The notes under the pieces were generated by a model. The model was given only the letters and a program-made list of their open reading frames with translations, was not told the DNA's origin and did not search any database. A stretch of 64,000 nucleotides of DNA from a bacterium (lineage in GTDB: Bacteria > Bdellovibrionota_B > Oligoflexia > Oligoflexales > RGVZ01), in contig RGVZ01000003.1 of assembly GCA_010029825.1 (NCBI GenBank), positions 1 through 64,000 of the forward strand, in the 5' to 3' direction. Position numbers and translations under genes: made by a program. Below, in pieces: positions 1-9,210 of this stretch; the stretch's first letter is position 1, and each line of letters begins with the position of its first letter.

Positions 1-252
1 AAAGAGATTTTGGAGTCCGTCCAGAAGTCGACAGAAATTTCGCATGAGATTGCATCCGCCAGTCGCGAGCAGTCAGCGGGACTCGTTCAAATCAGCAAAG
101 CCATGAATGATCTGGATCAGGCAACACAACGTAATGCCGCAACCAGCGAAGAAGTGGCCGCGTCCAGTGACAAGATGGCCAGACAGGCGCAAGCCATGAA
201 CGCAGTGGTCAAGGATTTAAGTCGATTGATTTACGGCGGCGCGCGAAGGTGA
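1..252 (+). CDS. Methyl-accepting chemotaxis protein, C-terminal fragment (truncated by window edge)
   Basis: Open frame from base 1; EISHEIASASREQSAGLVQISKAMNDLDQATQRNAATSEEVAASS is typical of MCP signalling-domain ends. Confidence 0.88.
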   Translation, partial: KEILESVQKSTEISHEIASASREQSAGLVQISKAMNDLDQATQRNAATSEEVAASSDKMARQAQAMNAVVKDLSRLIYGGARR

Positions 253-429
253 ATGCGGCGTTTGAGTGGATCGAAAAAATCCGGAAATAGAGCCATGAAA
301 TTCGCATCTTTGGAGTGACAGGCTCAGCGGCTCCGGCGATTCTTTGGCACAAATCAAGTAAAGCACAGCCATTGCAATCCGAAACCCTGACAGGGACCCG
401 GCAATTCTTGCCGGCCAAAAGGAGGAGTC

Positions 430-747
430 ATGGTCAAGGATAAGGCAGCAGCACCAGAAGCCAAGGAAGCAAAAGCAGCTGAAGGCGGAGCTAAAGAAGT
501 CTCGAAGGAAAAAAAGAAGCCGGCCAAGAGCGCTGACGACAGCCTCTCCGGTAAAGTCGAAGCCCAGTCCAAGAAGAAAGAGTGGACGATGGAGCGCCTG
601 ACGAAAGTGGCGCGTCGCTTTGACTCCGAGGACGCCTGGAAGTACGGCGCGCCATCGAGCTACAAGGCGGCTCACGCGAAGGGTATTGTCGCCCAGTGCA
701 TGGGCCACGTGAAGAAAGGCGTTCGCCCGGTGCGTCACACGGCCTGA
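430..747 (+). CDS. Small Lys/Ala/Glu-rich hypothetical protein
   Basis: 105 aa ORF preceded by ggaggag; low-complexity basic N-terminal half. Confidence 0.6.
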   Translation: MVKDKAAAPEAKEAKAAEGGAKEVSKEKKKPAKSADDSLSGKVEAQSKKKEWTMERLTKVARRFDSEDAWKYGAPSSYKAAHAKGIVAQCMGHVKKGVRPVRHTA

Positions 748-915
748 TCAAGTCCCAAGGTTGAGTTCGATCAGATTCACGGCATCCTGACCGGAATGCG
801 TCCGGTCCGGGTGCCGTCTGCCTTTTTGCTGATTTTAACCGGAGAAAAATACGTCCCTTAACCGACTGTAATCCCAATTGAAAATCGAGTGAGGTCGGAA
901 TTGGGGGGGCTATGT

Positions 916-940
916 CCGATAAAAATCGGAACGTTTTTTT
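916..940 (+). terminator. Possible weak intrinsic terminator or leader hairpin
   Basis: CCGAT-AAAA-ATCGG followed by AACG and T7, just upstream of the 956 ORF. Confidence 0.3.
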
Positions 941-955
941 CGGGGGAATTTTTCC

Positions 956-2443
956 ATGGCTTTTTCCAACGCCGGGCCGAATAGCCGTCAGCGTATCGTG
1001 ATGATCAGCCTCATCGCTTTCGCCCCGACGGCATGCTTCAAGATGCGCAACACGGGATCGAGTCTGGGGTTCGCGAGCACCGAGCGCGGGACCGTCAATG
1101 AGATTTGCAGGAACAGCGGCAAAGTGAGCCGGATGTCGGTGATCAAGCTATCGACCGGTCGTTCTCTCGTAGCGATCGACGCGAATCCCTGTGGCAAGTC
1201 ATCGATGCGGCTGGCTTCTGGCAAGTCCGGGGCAACTTCGGGCGCGAATTTTGGTGACCAGCCTCTCGCGGGGGAGGCTCCCTTTGCTGAACGTGTTCCG
1301 TCGCAGGATCCCCTCGTCTACTCATATCCGGGAACAGACTACGGGTACAACGCCAGCGCGACGGACCGGAAAAAACCAGTATTTATCTTCGCACCTTCAG
1401 AGATCTCGGATCCAAACATTGTGAGGGCGGACAATTCCTTGATGGAAGAGGCAAGGCGACAGGGTTTTCGTGTTGTTGACATGTCAGGTTTGTCATCAGC
1501 CGCGCTCCAGAATCAGTTGCGTAATCTGCGCCGTTCGGAGTTTGGAATATTCAGGGACAACAGGACCCTCGTTTACATGAGCGCGCATGGCCAGGTCAGA
1601 CAGGAAAACGGTCAGACCCGTCATGTCAGCACCATTCAAGGTGAACACTATGTCGCGGAAACCGGGACGACTGAATGGTACGACGATTTCGAAGTGACGG
1701 CGGATCGCATCCAGGCGATCAACCGCGGTCTTGGCCAGGAATTTTTCAACAGTACCCGTTCTGTGATTTTCAACTCGTCCTGTTTTTCCGGGCAAGTGGC
1801 CTCGGATCTCGGTCCCAATTATACCGGCCCGGCAGTGATCAACGCGTCCGGCGCCAACCAGATAAGTGGCACCGGAGAGGTCTACGAATTGATGCGCATG
1901 ATGAACCCCGAATACGCCCGCCAACGAGTTGGCAGCGCCGACGGCAGCGTTACCCCACGCCAGTTCGCGGATTATCTGAATCGCCCGGAAAACCAGTTGG
2001 GTAACGCATCGACCATCCAGGTAGCGACACAATATTTTACAGATTTCAGTGACGATTTCGCACGAGATTTCAACGCCCGTCATGGGATCGCCAGCGACGT
2101 CACCGACGTGACCGGGAGTCGTGACCTCGCGCGCGATTCCTCCGGAAACCTGTTGCACGGGAGAAGTTTTTTCGCGCTTCCGGACGGCTCCGTCGCGGCT
2201 CCCATCAATGAGAGGGTGACGACTGCCACGCCCCAGACCATTCAAATCATGGGCGACGCCAGCCGGAGCTTGCTTATCCCTGGCGGGCGCGAGACGCAGG
2301 AGTCAAGTCCGGACATTCCAAGTGCATCGAGGTTTCAAGACGTCGCGCCGGGCGCCCGTATCGAAGAAGCATTCCCAGGCGATGGTTCGGCTAACCAGCC
2401 CTATGTCGTCCCTGATGACGTCCCTGTCGAGCCAGAGCCGTGA
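956..2443 (+). CDS. Exported lipoprotein with caspase-fold (clan CD)-like peptidase motifs
   Basis: Lipobox-like MISLIAFAPTAC; hydrophobic strand plus His (LVYMSAHGQ, H211) and hydrophobic strand plus Cys (SVIFNSSCFSGQ, C276). Confidence 0.65.
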   Translation: MAFSNAGPNSRQRIVMISLIAFAPTACFKMRNTGSSLGFASTERGTVNEICRNSGKVSRMSVIKLSTGRSLVAIDANPCGKSSMRLASGKSGATSGANFGDQPLAGEAPFAERVPSQDPLVYSYPGTDYGYNASATDRKKPVFIFAPSEISDPNIVRADNSLMEEARRQGFRVVDMSGLSSAALQNQLRNLRRSEFGIFRDNRTLVYMSAHGQVRQENGQTRHVSTIQGEHYVAETGTTEWYDDFEVTADRIQAINRGLGQEFFNSTRSVIFNSSCFSGQVASDLGPNYTGPAVINASGANQISGTGEVYELMRMMNPEYARQRVGSADGSVTPRQFADYLNRPENQLGNASTIQVATQYFTDFSDDFARDFNARHGIASDVTDVTGSRDLARDSSGNLLHGRSFFALPDGSVAAPINERVTTATPQTIQIMGDASRSLLIPGGRETQESSPDIPSASRFQDVAPGARIEEAFPGDGSANQPYVVPDDVPVEPEP

Positions 2444-4593
2444 ATCAGATCCCACGCAAATCGCGCGGCATCTTGCCCGGCAAATAACGCGGTCAGGATG
2501 CCGCTGGCCGTTTCGGGGTCGTTCGTCGGCAGGAAACCTGATTTGATATGTGTGGCGCCAGCGGCCGTTGAGGTCCGCAGCGGGAATCGTTCCGCAATCT
2601 TCGCGGCGAATCCCTTGAAGTTCTGGTGGGTTGACTTGCGCAGCATGTTCCTGTGGATGTGCAACCAGATCGCGGGCTGGCCGCGACTGAGGTGTTTCTC
2701 GATGGCGACCGCGACGCGGCCCATGGAGAATCGCGCGTTGATCTCGACGATGGGGCGGAGTTCCAGTTCGCCCGACGCGGGATCGCGGAAGACCAGGGAA
2801 TCGATGCCGGCGGCGCCGGAAAATCCGGCCGCGTGCATTTTCTTGCCGACGGCGAGCGCGGTCTCGCGGAGTTCGTCCATCCACGCGGGATAGATTTTCG
2901 CGAAGAATTCGGGGCCGAACTCCTGGCCCTTCGCGTCCGGGAACGTGAATGGCCGGCCCAGGGCGTGCCCCGAATAACGGCCAGCACGGTCAACGAGGGG
3001 GCGCGTGACATCGAGGACGCGCACGCGGCCGGATGCCTCGACCTCAAACAGCACGCTGAGGTCGCAAACTTTTTCGAGCCACGGTTCAACGATGACCGGA
3101 TGGGCTGTATCGGGATGGGCCGCGTCGGGAGCGACGGCAGCCCGCGCGACCGGGACACGCCGCAGGCCGAGGCCCGAGGCGCCGAGAACCGGTTTGATCG
3201 CGATGTGCGAGAATCCAGCGGCGGCACAGGCAATGGCGGCGGATTTGACATCGGCCTCGTTGTGACAGACGGATGGAGGATTTTTCGCGCCCAGGTCGCG
3301 CAGGATTCGCGCCGTAAAATCCTTGCCAAGAAAACGGTCGTGGCCCGGGGGCCAGGGATCAGGCATGCGGGTAAAGTATTTTTTCAGCGAATGCCACCAT
3401 GACAAGGCAGCGGTGGTTTCTCCCCACGCGCGCAACGCGCCCAGTTTGCGTCCGGCGAGGACGGAGTCGATGTGTTTGATCGATGGTGAGGTTCCGCATT
3501 CCACGAATTCAGGAATCGTGAATCCAGACGACTGGAGGCGCGCGAGAAACCCGATCGAGGGTTTGCGGCTTACCATAACCATGTCGTCCGGCGCCGCGAT
3601 ATAGAGCATCAGCGGCGCGAGGTCGTGCTCGATGAAGGCCGCGCCACCGGTAAGGAATGGTGATGCCGCGGACATCGCGATCTGGCGCTCGCATCCGGGG
3701 TTGAAAAACCACAAGTCGGCGGGACGGCCTTTCGACGACGTGAACACCCGCAGGTTCCTGATGAATTCCTCGTCGATCCCGGCGCGCGCGCGGCCATGCT
3801 GGTCAAACACCGGGCCTTTCGCGCGGCTGGGGGTCAATGGATACCGCAAATGGTCCTGATAACTGGACCACAGGGTTTTGCCGGACTCAAATCGTTTCAT
3901 CCAGATGACGCCATGCTGGACATGGCGGACTTCGTCGTCATGGATCCTGCGCATGATGCCGGCAGTTTCCGCGTCGCCGAGATCGCGGAAAATTTTCTCG
4001 TAGTGAAGGGCGAAATCCAGATTCGCCTGTTCGAACGTCAGCGACATGGCGGCCGCGTATTCGGCCGGCGAGGCGATTTCTCTCATGGTGCGCCAGAAAT
4101 AGCTGTTCACTGGCAAGTCGCCGAATTGGACGCCAAGCTCGTTCATGCGCCGGATGTAAATGCCGAGGTGTTCTTGTTCCTCGAGCATGGTGCGCGCGAT
4201 GCCGAGGCGGAATGATTTCGGCGCGTCCGGGAAACGCAGCAACGCCAGCGCCATGATCTCAAGGGCAAGCAATTCATGATTCGCGAAGTAGTGCAGGACG
4301 AGTCCGCGTCCGCGCGGGTCGGAAAGTTTCGCCGGGGACTTCGCCTTGTCCGTGAACTGCCCGGGAATGGAACTCGAGGTGCCCGCGCGCCGGTCAAAGG
4401 CGAGTGCCAGCGGGCGTCCCGGTAATTCCGGGACGGTCTCAAGGGCCGCGCCCGGGTGGTCGTCGGAAAAGGGATTGTCGTGGCCGGAGGCGGGACCGGC
4501 AAGCTTGTCTTCGATTGTTGTGCCGGACAGGATCCGTTCGGCGTATGCCCTCAATTCCATGGGCAAATCTGATAACATGATTCCCGCGCGCAT
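2401..4593 (-). CDS. DUF455-like ferritin-fold domain fused to a C-terminal ATP-grasp domain
   Basis: N-terminal helical ExxH motifs (ANHELLALE, MLEEQEHLGIY, HDDEVRHVQHG); C-terminal ATP-grasp motifs (IKPVLGASGLGL, VIVEPWL, IVEINARFSMG). Start chosen to avoid the divergent gene. Confidence 0.7.
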   Translation of the reverse strand: MRAGIMLSDLPMELRAYAERILSGTTIEDKLAGPASGHDNPFSDDHPGAALETVPELPGRPLALAFDRRAGTSSSIPGQFTDKAKSPAKLSDPRGRGLVLHYFANHELLALEIMALALLRFPDAPKSFRLGIARTMLEEQEHLGIYIRRMNELGVQFGDLPVNSYFWRTMREIASPAEYAAAMSLTFEQANLDFALHYEKIFRDLGDAETAGIMRRIHDDEVRHVQHGVIWMKRFESGKTLWSSYQDHLRYPLTPSRAKGPVFDQHGRARAGIDEEFIRNLRVFTSSKGRPADLWFFNPGCERQIAMSAASPFLTGGAAFIEHDLAPLMLYIAAPDDMVMVSRKPSIGFLARLQSSGFTIPEFVECGTSPSIKHIDSVLAGRKLGALRAWGETTAALSWWHSLKKYFTRMPDPWPPGHDRFLGKDFTARILRDLGAKNPPSVCHNEADVKSAAIACAAAGFSHIAIKPVLGASGLGLRRVPVARAAVAPDAAHPDTAHPVIVEPWLEKVCDLSVLFEVEASGRVRVLDVTRPLVDRAGRYSGHALGRPFTFPDAKGQEFGPEFFAKIYPAWMDELRETALAVGKKMHAAGFSGAAGIDSLVFRDPASGELELRPIVEINARFSMGRVAVAIEKHLSRGQPAIWLHIHRNMLRKSTHQNFKGFAAKIAERFPLRTSTAAGATHIKSGFLPTNDPETASGILTALFAGQDAARFAWDLIHGSGSTGTSSGTT

Positions 4594-4645
4594 CAAAGTT
4601 GAAGAAATCGCGGGGGTTTCCCGATCTCGTGCGGGAGGGAAGAAA

Positions 4646-5068
4646 ATGACACCGAGGATGATCCAGCTGTTCAAGGAATACGAGGACGGGCACAAGCACC
4701 CGACCAACCAACTCACCCATAAAATCGCGATTCCGCTGATCCTTTTTCATATCGTCGCGATGATGGACTGGATTCACCTGGGGCCAGTCACGGGTGGGGT
4801 CGTCGCCATCGCCATCGCCGCGGCGTGGTATTTCCGCCATGACGCCCGCATCGCCGTGATCTTGACGGCGTACATGATCCTTTGCCTCGCCGTCGGGCGT
4901 GTGACACCGCCCGGAATCGTGATCGCCATCGCCATCGGCGGCTGGCTGATCCAGTTCAGCGGGCATTACGTGTGGGAGAAACATCACCCGTCGTTCTTCA
5001 CGAACATCCTTCAGGCCCTGGTCGGGCCCGCGTACTTCACGGCGAGGTTGTTCAAGTTCTATCCTTGA
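4646..5068 (+). CDS. DUF962/Mpo1-like small membrane protein
   Basis: HKHPTNQLTHKIAIPLILF ... GWLIQFSGHYVWEKHHPSFF matches the conserved DUF962 pattern; ATG at 4646. Confidence 0.75.
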   Translation: MTPRMIQLFKEYEDGHKHPTNQLTHKIAIPLILFHIVAMMDWIHLGPVTGGVVAIAIAAAWYFRHDARIAVILTAYMILCLAVGRVTPPGIVIAIAIGGWLIQFSGHYVWEKHHPSFFTNILQALVGPAYFTARLFKFYP

Positions 5069-5072
5069 TCAG

Positions 5073-6251
5073 TTAGCGATCCGTCGGCCGTTTCTTTTTC
5101 GATCCGGCATAGATGTCGAAGATCAAGAGCTTGGCCTTGATGCTGCCGTTCATGAGGTTGAACTTGCGCGTCGGTTTCAGGCCGATGAACTTCCACGGCG
5201 ATTCCTCCGCGGCAAGAAGCGCCGCGCGCCAGCCCTTGAAGTTCTGTTTCAGGTTGTCGCCGATCTCGCCGTAAAGTTTCGTCAGGGCCTCAACCTCGCC
5301 TTTGGCCAGGCGCGCGCCATAGGGCAGGTTGGCGATCAGGATGCCGGTCTCCGCGTGCGGGCGGGCGTCCTCGATTTTTCCAACCTTGAATTCGATGTCG
5401 CGCTCGACCCGGGCGCGCAACGCGTTTTGCTTTGCCATCTCGACGTACTTTGGACTGATGTCCGAAGCGACAATTGGCGCCGGCAAGGATTCGAGGCGCT
5501 CGCCGCGGACGCGGTCCTGGACTTTGCGCCACACGCTGTTGTCAAAATCCTTCAGCCACTCGAACCCGAACTCGCCTTTCTTGCGGTGGATGTGCGCCGC
5601 CTTGCGCAGTCCTTTGTAAGCGGCCTCGATCGCGATCGTGCCGCTGCCACACATCGGGTCAAGGAGCGCCTGTGTCCCGTCATATCCCGCGAGATCCAGG
5701 ATCGCGCAGGCCAGTGTTTCCTTGATCGGGGCCGGGTGGCCTTCCGTTCGGTAACCGCGCTTGTGCAGCGTCTTTCCAGTCGTGTCGAGGCTCAGCGTGC
5801 ATCGGCCTTTCTGGATGAAAGCGACCACCATGACCTTTGGTTCCTTCAAGTCGACCTTCGGGATTTTGCCGGTATGTTGCGCGAAAGAGGCCTGAAGCGC
5901 CTCACGGATCGTCTTGCTGATCGTGTTGGATCCCATGACGCCTGGCCCACGGTCCGCAGGAACGCCTTCGACAATGAATGTTCTCTCGGGCGCGAAATGC
6001 TCTGACCAGCGGACGCGTTTTGCCTGCGCCGCCAGCATCTTTTCATCGTGCGCCGCGAATTCCTTGACGACGCGGAAGATGCGACTCGCGGTCCGCAGTT
6101 TCAGGTGCAACTCGTAAAATGTCTCAAGGTCCTCGACAACGCACGCCACCGCCCGGTAGCGCAGGTCGATGTCGCGCGCCCCCAGTGCGCGCAACTCGTT
6201 GGCAAGAACTTCCTTGGTCTCATCCGGGCAGGTGACGATGGCGTGGATCAT
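5073..6251 (-). CDS. THUMP-domain class I SAM-dependent RNA methyltransferase (RlmL/Trm14-like)
   Basis: N-terminal THUMP-like region, LLDPMCGSGTIAIEAA and ILIANLPYGARL motifs. Confidence 0.85.
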   Translation of the reverse strand: MIHAIVTCPDETKEVLANELRALGARDIDLRYRAVACVVEDLETFYELHLKLRTASRIFRVVKEFAAHDEKMLAAQAKRVRWSEHFAPERTFIVEGVPADRGPGVMGSNTISKTIREALQASFAQHTGKIPKVDLKEPKVMVVAFIQKGRCTLSLDTTGKTLHKRGYRTEGHPAPIKETLACAILDLAGYDGTQALLDPMCGSGTIAIEAAYKGLRKAAHIHRKKGEFGFEWLKDFDNSVWRKVQDRVRGERLESLPAPIVASDISPKYVEMAKQNALRARVERDIEFKVGKIEDARPHAETGILIANLPYGARLAKGEVEALTKLYGEIGDNLKQNFKGWRAALLAAEESPWKFIGLKPTRKFNLMNGSIKAKLLIFDIYAGSKKKRPTDR

Positions 6252-6259
6252 TTGGGCTT

Positions 6260-7102
6260 TCAATTCTGGCTTGGGTCCGACTGGTTCGGCGGAACTTGTG
6301 ATGGCGGCATGCCGAGTTCAATCGCGCCGGGCAGCGTCGGGGTTCCAACCGGCGGTCTCGGGCGGCCGGACGGTATCACTGAAACGGTCACGGTGGCTTC
6401 CGCTTTTTTACCGTTGCCGAGGGTGCAAGTGGCTGTAATCACGTACTGCCCTGTTGTGTCGAAACTGTGCGAAGAAGTCCCGCCAAGGGCCGTCGCGCCA
6501 TCGCCAAATTTCCATGAGATCGTGCCGGCCTCTGTCGCGAGGCACCTGGCCTGCGTCTTCACGAGTTCGCCGGGATAGGCAACGAGGGGCGCGGCCGTCA
6601 CCAGCACGGCCGGGGCGGGTACGGCGCAGCACGGGTCGTTGTCGACCACGCGGATCGTCTGCGACGCGGTCGCGGTCTCTCCGTCGGCGCTGATGACCTT
6701 CAGCGACACGATTTGCGCGCCGGTTTTCACGAACGAGTACGGAACCTCGAGGGGCTCGCAACCGCGTTGGCGCGCGCTGGCCACTTTCTGGCCGTCAATG
6801 CTGACCTGATATTCGGCGTTGGTGATGCCTGGATTCGCGCAGGGACTCTTGCCGACATAATCCGGGTCCACCGTGTCGGCGGAGGGGCGAAAAACGAGGC
6901 CCTGGTTGGTGCGCACGACACCGATGAGTTTTCCGGCCTGGGTCACCTCGAGGCGCGCCGATGGCAAAAGGCTGGCCGTCGCGTCGGGCGCGGCGGGACG
7001 TTGCCGGTCCTTCACCGGATCGATGATCTCGTAACCGGCAGCACGGCATCCGCCCAGGGTGACGAGGCTGGCCAACGCGATGAGTTGAATGTTCTTTTTC
7101 AT
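6260..7102 (-). CDS. PKD-domain lipoprotein
   Basis: Signal peptide and lipobox LVTLGGCRA; ISWKFGDGATALGGTSSHSFDTTGQYVITATCT is a PKD motif. Confidence 0.75.
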   Translation of the reverse strand: MKKNIQLIALASLVTLGGCRAAGYEIIDPVKDRQRPAAPDATASLLPSARLEVTQAGKLIGVVRTNQGLVFRPSADTVDPDYVGKSPCANPGITNAEYQVSIDGQKVASARQRGCEPLEVPYSFVKTGAQIVSLKVISADGETATASQTIRVVDNDPCCAVPAPAVLVTAAPLVAYPGELVKTQARCLATEAGTISWKFGDGATALGGTSSHSFDTTGQYVITATCTLGNGKKAEATVTVSVIPSGRPRPPVGTPTLPGAIELGMPPSQVPPNQSDPSQN

Positions 7103-7116
7103 CCTCGGGTGCTCCC

Positions 7117-8487
7117 TTATTTGCGATAGATGCGCAGCTCGACCCGGCGGTTCAAGCGGCGGCCCTGGTAGTTGTTGTTGCTCGCGATCGGGTTTTCCTC
7201 GCCGTGACCGACCGCCATGATCTTGTTGGGTTCGAGCTTGAAATCCTCGATGAGCCGCTTGCGGATGTTCATCGCGCGGCGGTGGCTCAGGGTCAGGTTG
7301 TACTGGTCGTTGCCGACGCTGTCCGTGTATCCGTCGATGATCAACTTTTTCCAGCCCGGGCCTTTTTTCAGATGCGCCACGAGACGCTCAAAGATCGAGT
7401 GAGGGTCGTTGACGATTTCCTTGTCGCTGTCAAAGGCGAACAGGAGATCGTTGATGATGATTTTTTCCTCGGCCTTGGGCGGCAGCGCGAAGGGATCCGT
7501 CGGCGGCTTGGGCCGTTTTTGCGGTTTGGTCTCTTCTGGCGTTGTTGGCGCGTTGTGGCGGCTGAATTCGGGGCCGGTCGTCCAGTTCACGCCGGCGTAA
7601 ACACGCAGGTCGGGTGAACTGATGCCCTGCGAAAGTTCACGGCCCAAACCAGCATGCACAGCGAGGTTGTGACTGATGTCGTGCTTCGCGCCCAGCAGGA
7701 ATTCAGCCGACGAACTCGCGCGGTTGGTGTTGTCATTGGATTTCGAAACGGGCCAGCTGGCGAAAATCTCCGCGATCGCGCGCGTGTCCGAGTCCTTGAA
7801 ACGGTAACTCGCCGCGGTGGACGCGATCCACTGGTTGCCAAGTGGGTCGATCGGGCTGCCGGAGTAAATCTCGTCGCCCTTCTCACGCCAACGATAGCCG
7901 ACGTTGAGCGCCAGCGAATAGTCTCTCCAGGTGGTGTCGGCCAGGGCCTCGAGGTTTACCGTCGGGCTGCCGTTTTTCCCGGCGTAAGGATTGTCCTTCA
8001 GGCGGTTGAAGTTGACGGATCCGGCCACGGCATATCCGCCATCGTCTGTTCCCGACAACCGGTATTTCGCGTTGATCCGGACTTCCGTGTTGCCGCGCTG
8101 GGAAAACTGTCCGCGCGGGGAATCCGTGTCATTGACTTTCTGGTCAATGATCTGCGGCAAGGACAGGCCAAGGTCCAGGTGGGGCATGATGCCGACACCG
8201 ACGTTGAGGTCCATGCCCAGCAGGCGGTCGCCGCTCTTTGCCGGGAATTCGTTGGTCTCGCGGTCACGCAGGCGTGGCAGGGTGTTGTTCGCCTGGTTCA
8301 GGAAAAGGCCGAAGTTGATGATGCCCGGGTCCAGGGTCTCGGAAGACTGGACCGTAACGAAATCGAGGCCGTTCGTGGTCGGATTGAAATTCTGGGTGTC
8401 ATTGCCGATCACGTTCGCCGACGCGACGTGACCGATCCCGGCAGCCGCGACAGCCAAAATGACGGTTCCATAATGACGACGGGCCAT
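7117..8487 (-). CDS. OmpA-family outer membrane protein (beta-barrel plus OmpA peptidoglycan-binding domain)
   Basis: C-terminal KKLIIDGYTDSVGNDQYNLTLSHRRAMNIRKRLIE ... NRRVELRI; barrel-like N-terminal region. Confidence 0.88.
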   Translation of the reverse strand: MARRHYGTVILAVAAAGIGHVASANVIGNDTQNFNPTTNGLDFVTVQSSETLDPGIINFGLFLNQANNTLPRLRDRETNEFPAKSGDRLLGMDLNVGVGIMPHLDLGLSLPQIIDQKVNDTDSPRGQFSQRGNTEVRINAKYRLSGTDDGGYAVAGSVNFNRLKDNPYAGKNGSPTVNLEALADTTWRDYSLALNVGYRWREKGDEIYSGSPIDPLGNQWIASTAASYRFKDSDTRAIAEIFASWPVSKSNDNTNRASSSAEFLLGAKHDISHNLAVHAGLGRELSQGISSPDLRVYAGVNWTTGPEFSRHNAPTTPEETKPQKRPKPPTDPFALPPKAEEKIIINDLLFAFDSDKEIVNDPHSIFERLVAHLKKGPGWKKLIIDGYTDSVGNDQYNLTLSHRRAMNIRKRLIEDFKLEPNKIMAVGHGEENPIASNNNYQGRRLNRRVELRIYRK

Positions 8488-8667
8488 CTGCGGATCCTTC
8501 CTGGATTGTCCTCCGGGGCGTCCTTGGCGGACGGGTCTCCCCGAACGGGTTTTTGCCTTGAGATCGTGCCCTTATAGTATATGATCCGCCGGGATTTTTG
8601 ACCAGTTTCAACCAGTTTCAGGCAATTCCGGTCAGGAAGGCAATGGCCGGGAACGACAGGAGAAAAC

Positions 8668-9210
8668 GTGTTTGAGAAGAACTACAAGTCCGAAGTAGAG
8701 GCGGCCCAGAAGGATATCGATTTCGCGGCCAACAGCTACAAGGTGGAATTCGAGACCACCGCGGGCAACATCCGCCTCGATCTGCTGCCGGATGTCGCGC
8801 CCAACCACTGCATGAACATCATCGGGCTGGCCCGCGCCGGTTTCTATGACGGCATCATTTTCCACCGGGTCGTCCCGGGGTTTGTCATCCAGGCCGGGTG
8901 CCCGAAAGGTGTCGGCACAGGGGGGCCGGGTTACCGGGTGAAGGCGGAATTCAACAAGACGCCGCACGTGGCCGGCGTCCTGTCGATGGCCCGCGCTCAA
9001 GATCCGGATTCCGCCGGGTCCCAGTTTTTCCTTTGTCTGGGCAAGGCCGCGTTCCTTGACGGCCAGTACACGGCCTTCGGCCGTACCAGTGATGACGACA
9101 GCCTCGCCGTTGTCAAAACCATTGGCGAGGTCGAGACTGACGACCGTGATCGTCCGATGGCAGATGTCACGATCAAGAAAGCGACCGTGACGGTTGAGCC
9201 GAAAGCCTGA
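8668..9210 (+). CDS. Cyclophilin-type peptidylprolyl isomerase
   Basis: IIFHRVVPGFVIQAGCP, SAGSQFFLCLGKAAFLDGQYTAFGRT; GTG start with upstream ggagaa. Confidence 0.92.
   Translation: MFEKNYKSEVEAAQKDIDFAANSYKVEFETTAGNIRLDLLPDVAPNHCMNIIGLARAGFYDGIIFHRVVPGFVIQAGCPKGVGTGGPGYRVKAEFNKTPHVAGVLSMARAQDPDSAGSQFFLCLGKAAFLDGQYTAFGRTSDDDSLAVVKTIGEVETDDRDRPMADVTIKKATVTVEPKA

Noticed and set aside
217-738. Long antisense ORFs opposite clear genes (also e.g. 7654-8577, 14883-16616, 51503-52549, 55164-56465, 12042-13322)
   Set aside because: Predicted proteins are Arg/Ala/Gly/Pro-rich without recognisable motifs and lie opposite confident CDSs; expected shadow ORFs of GC-rich coding DNA.
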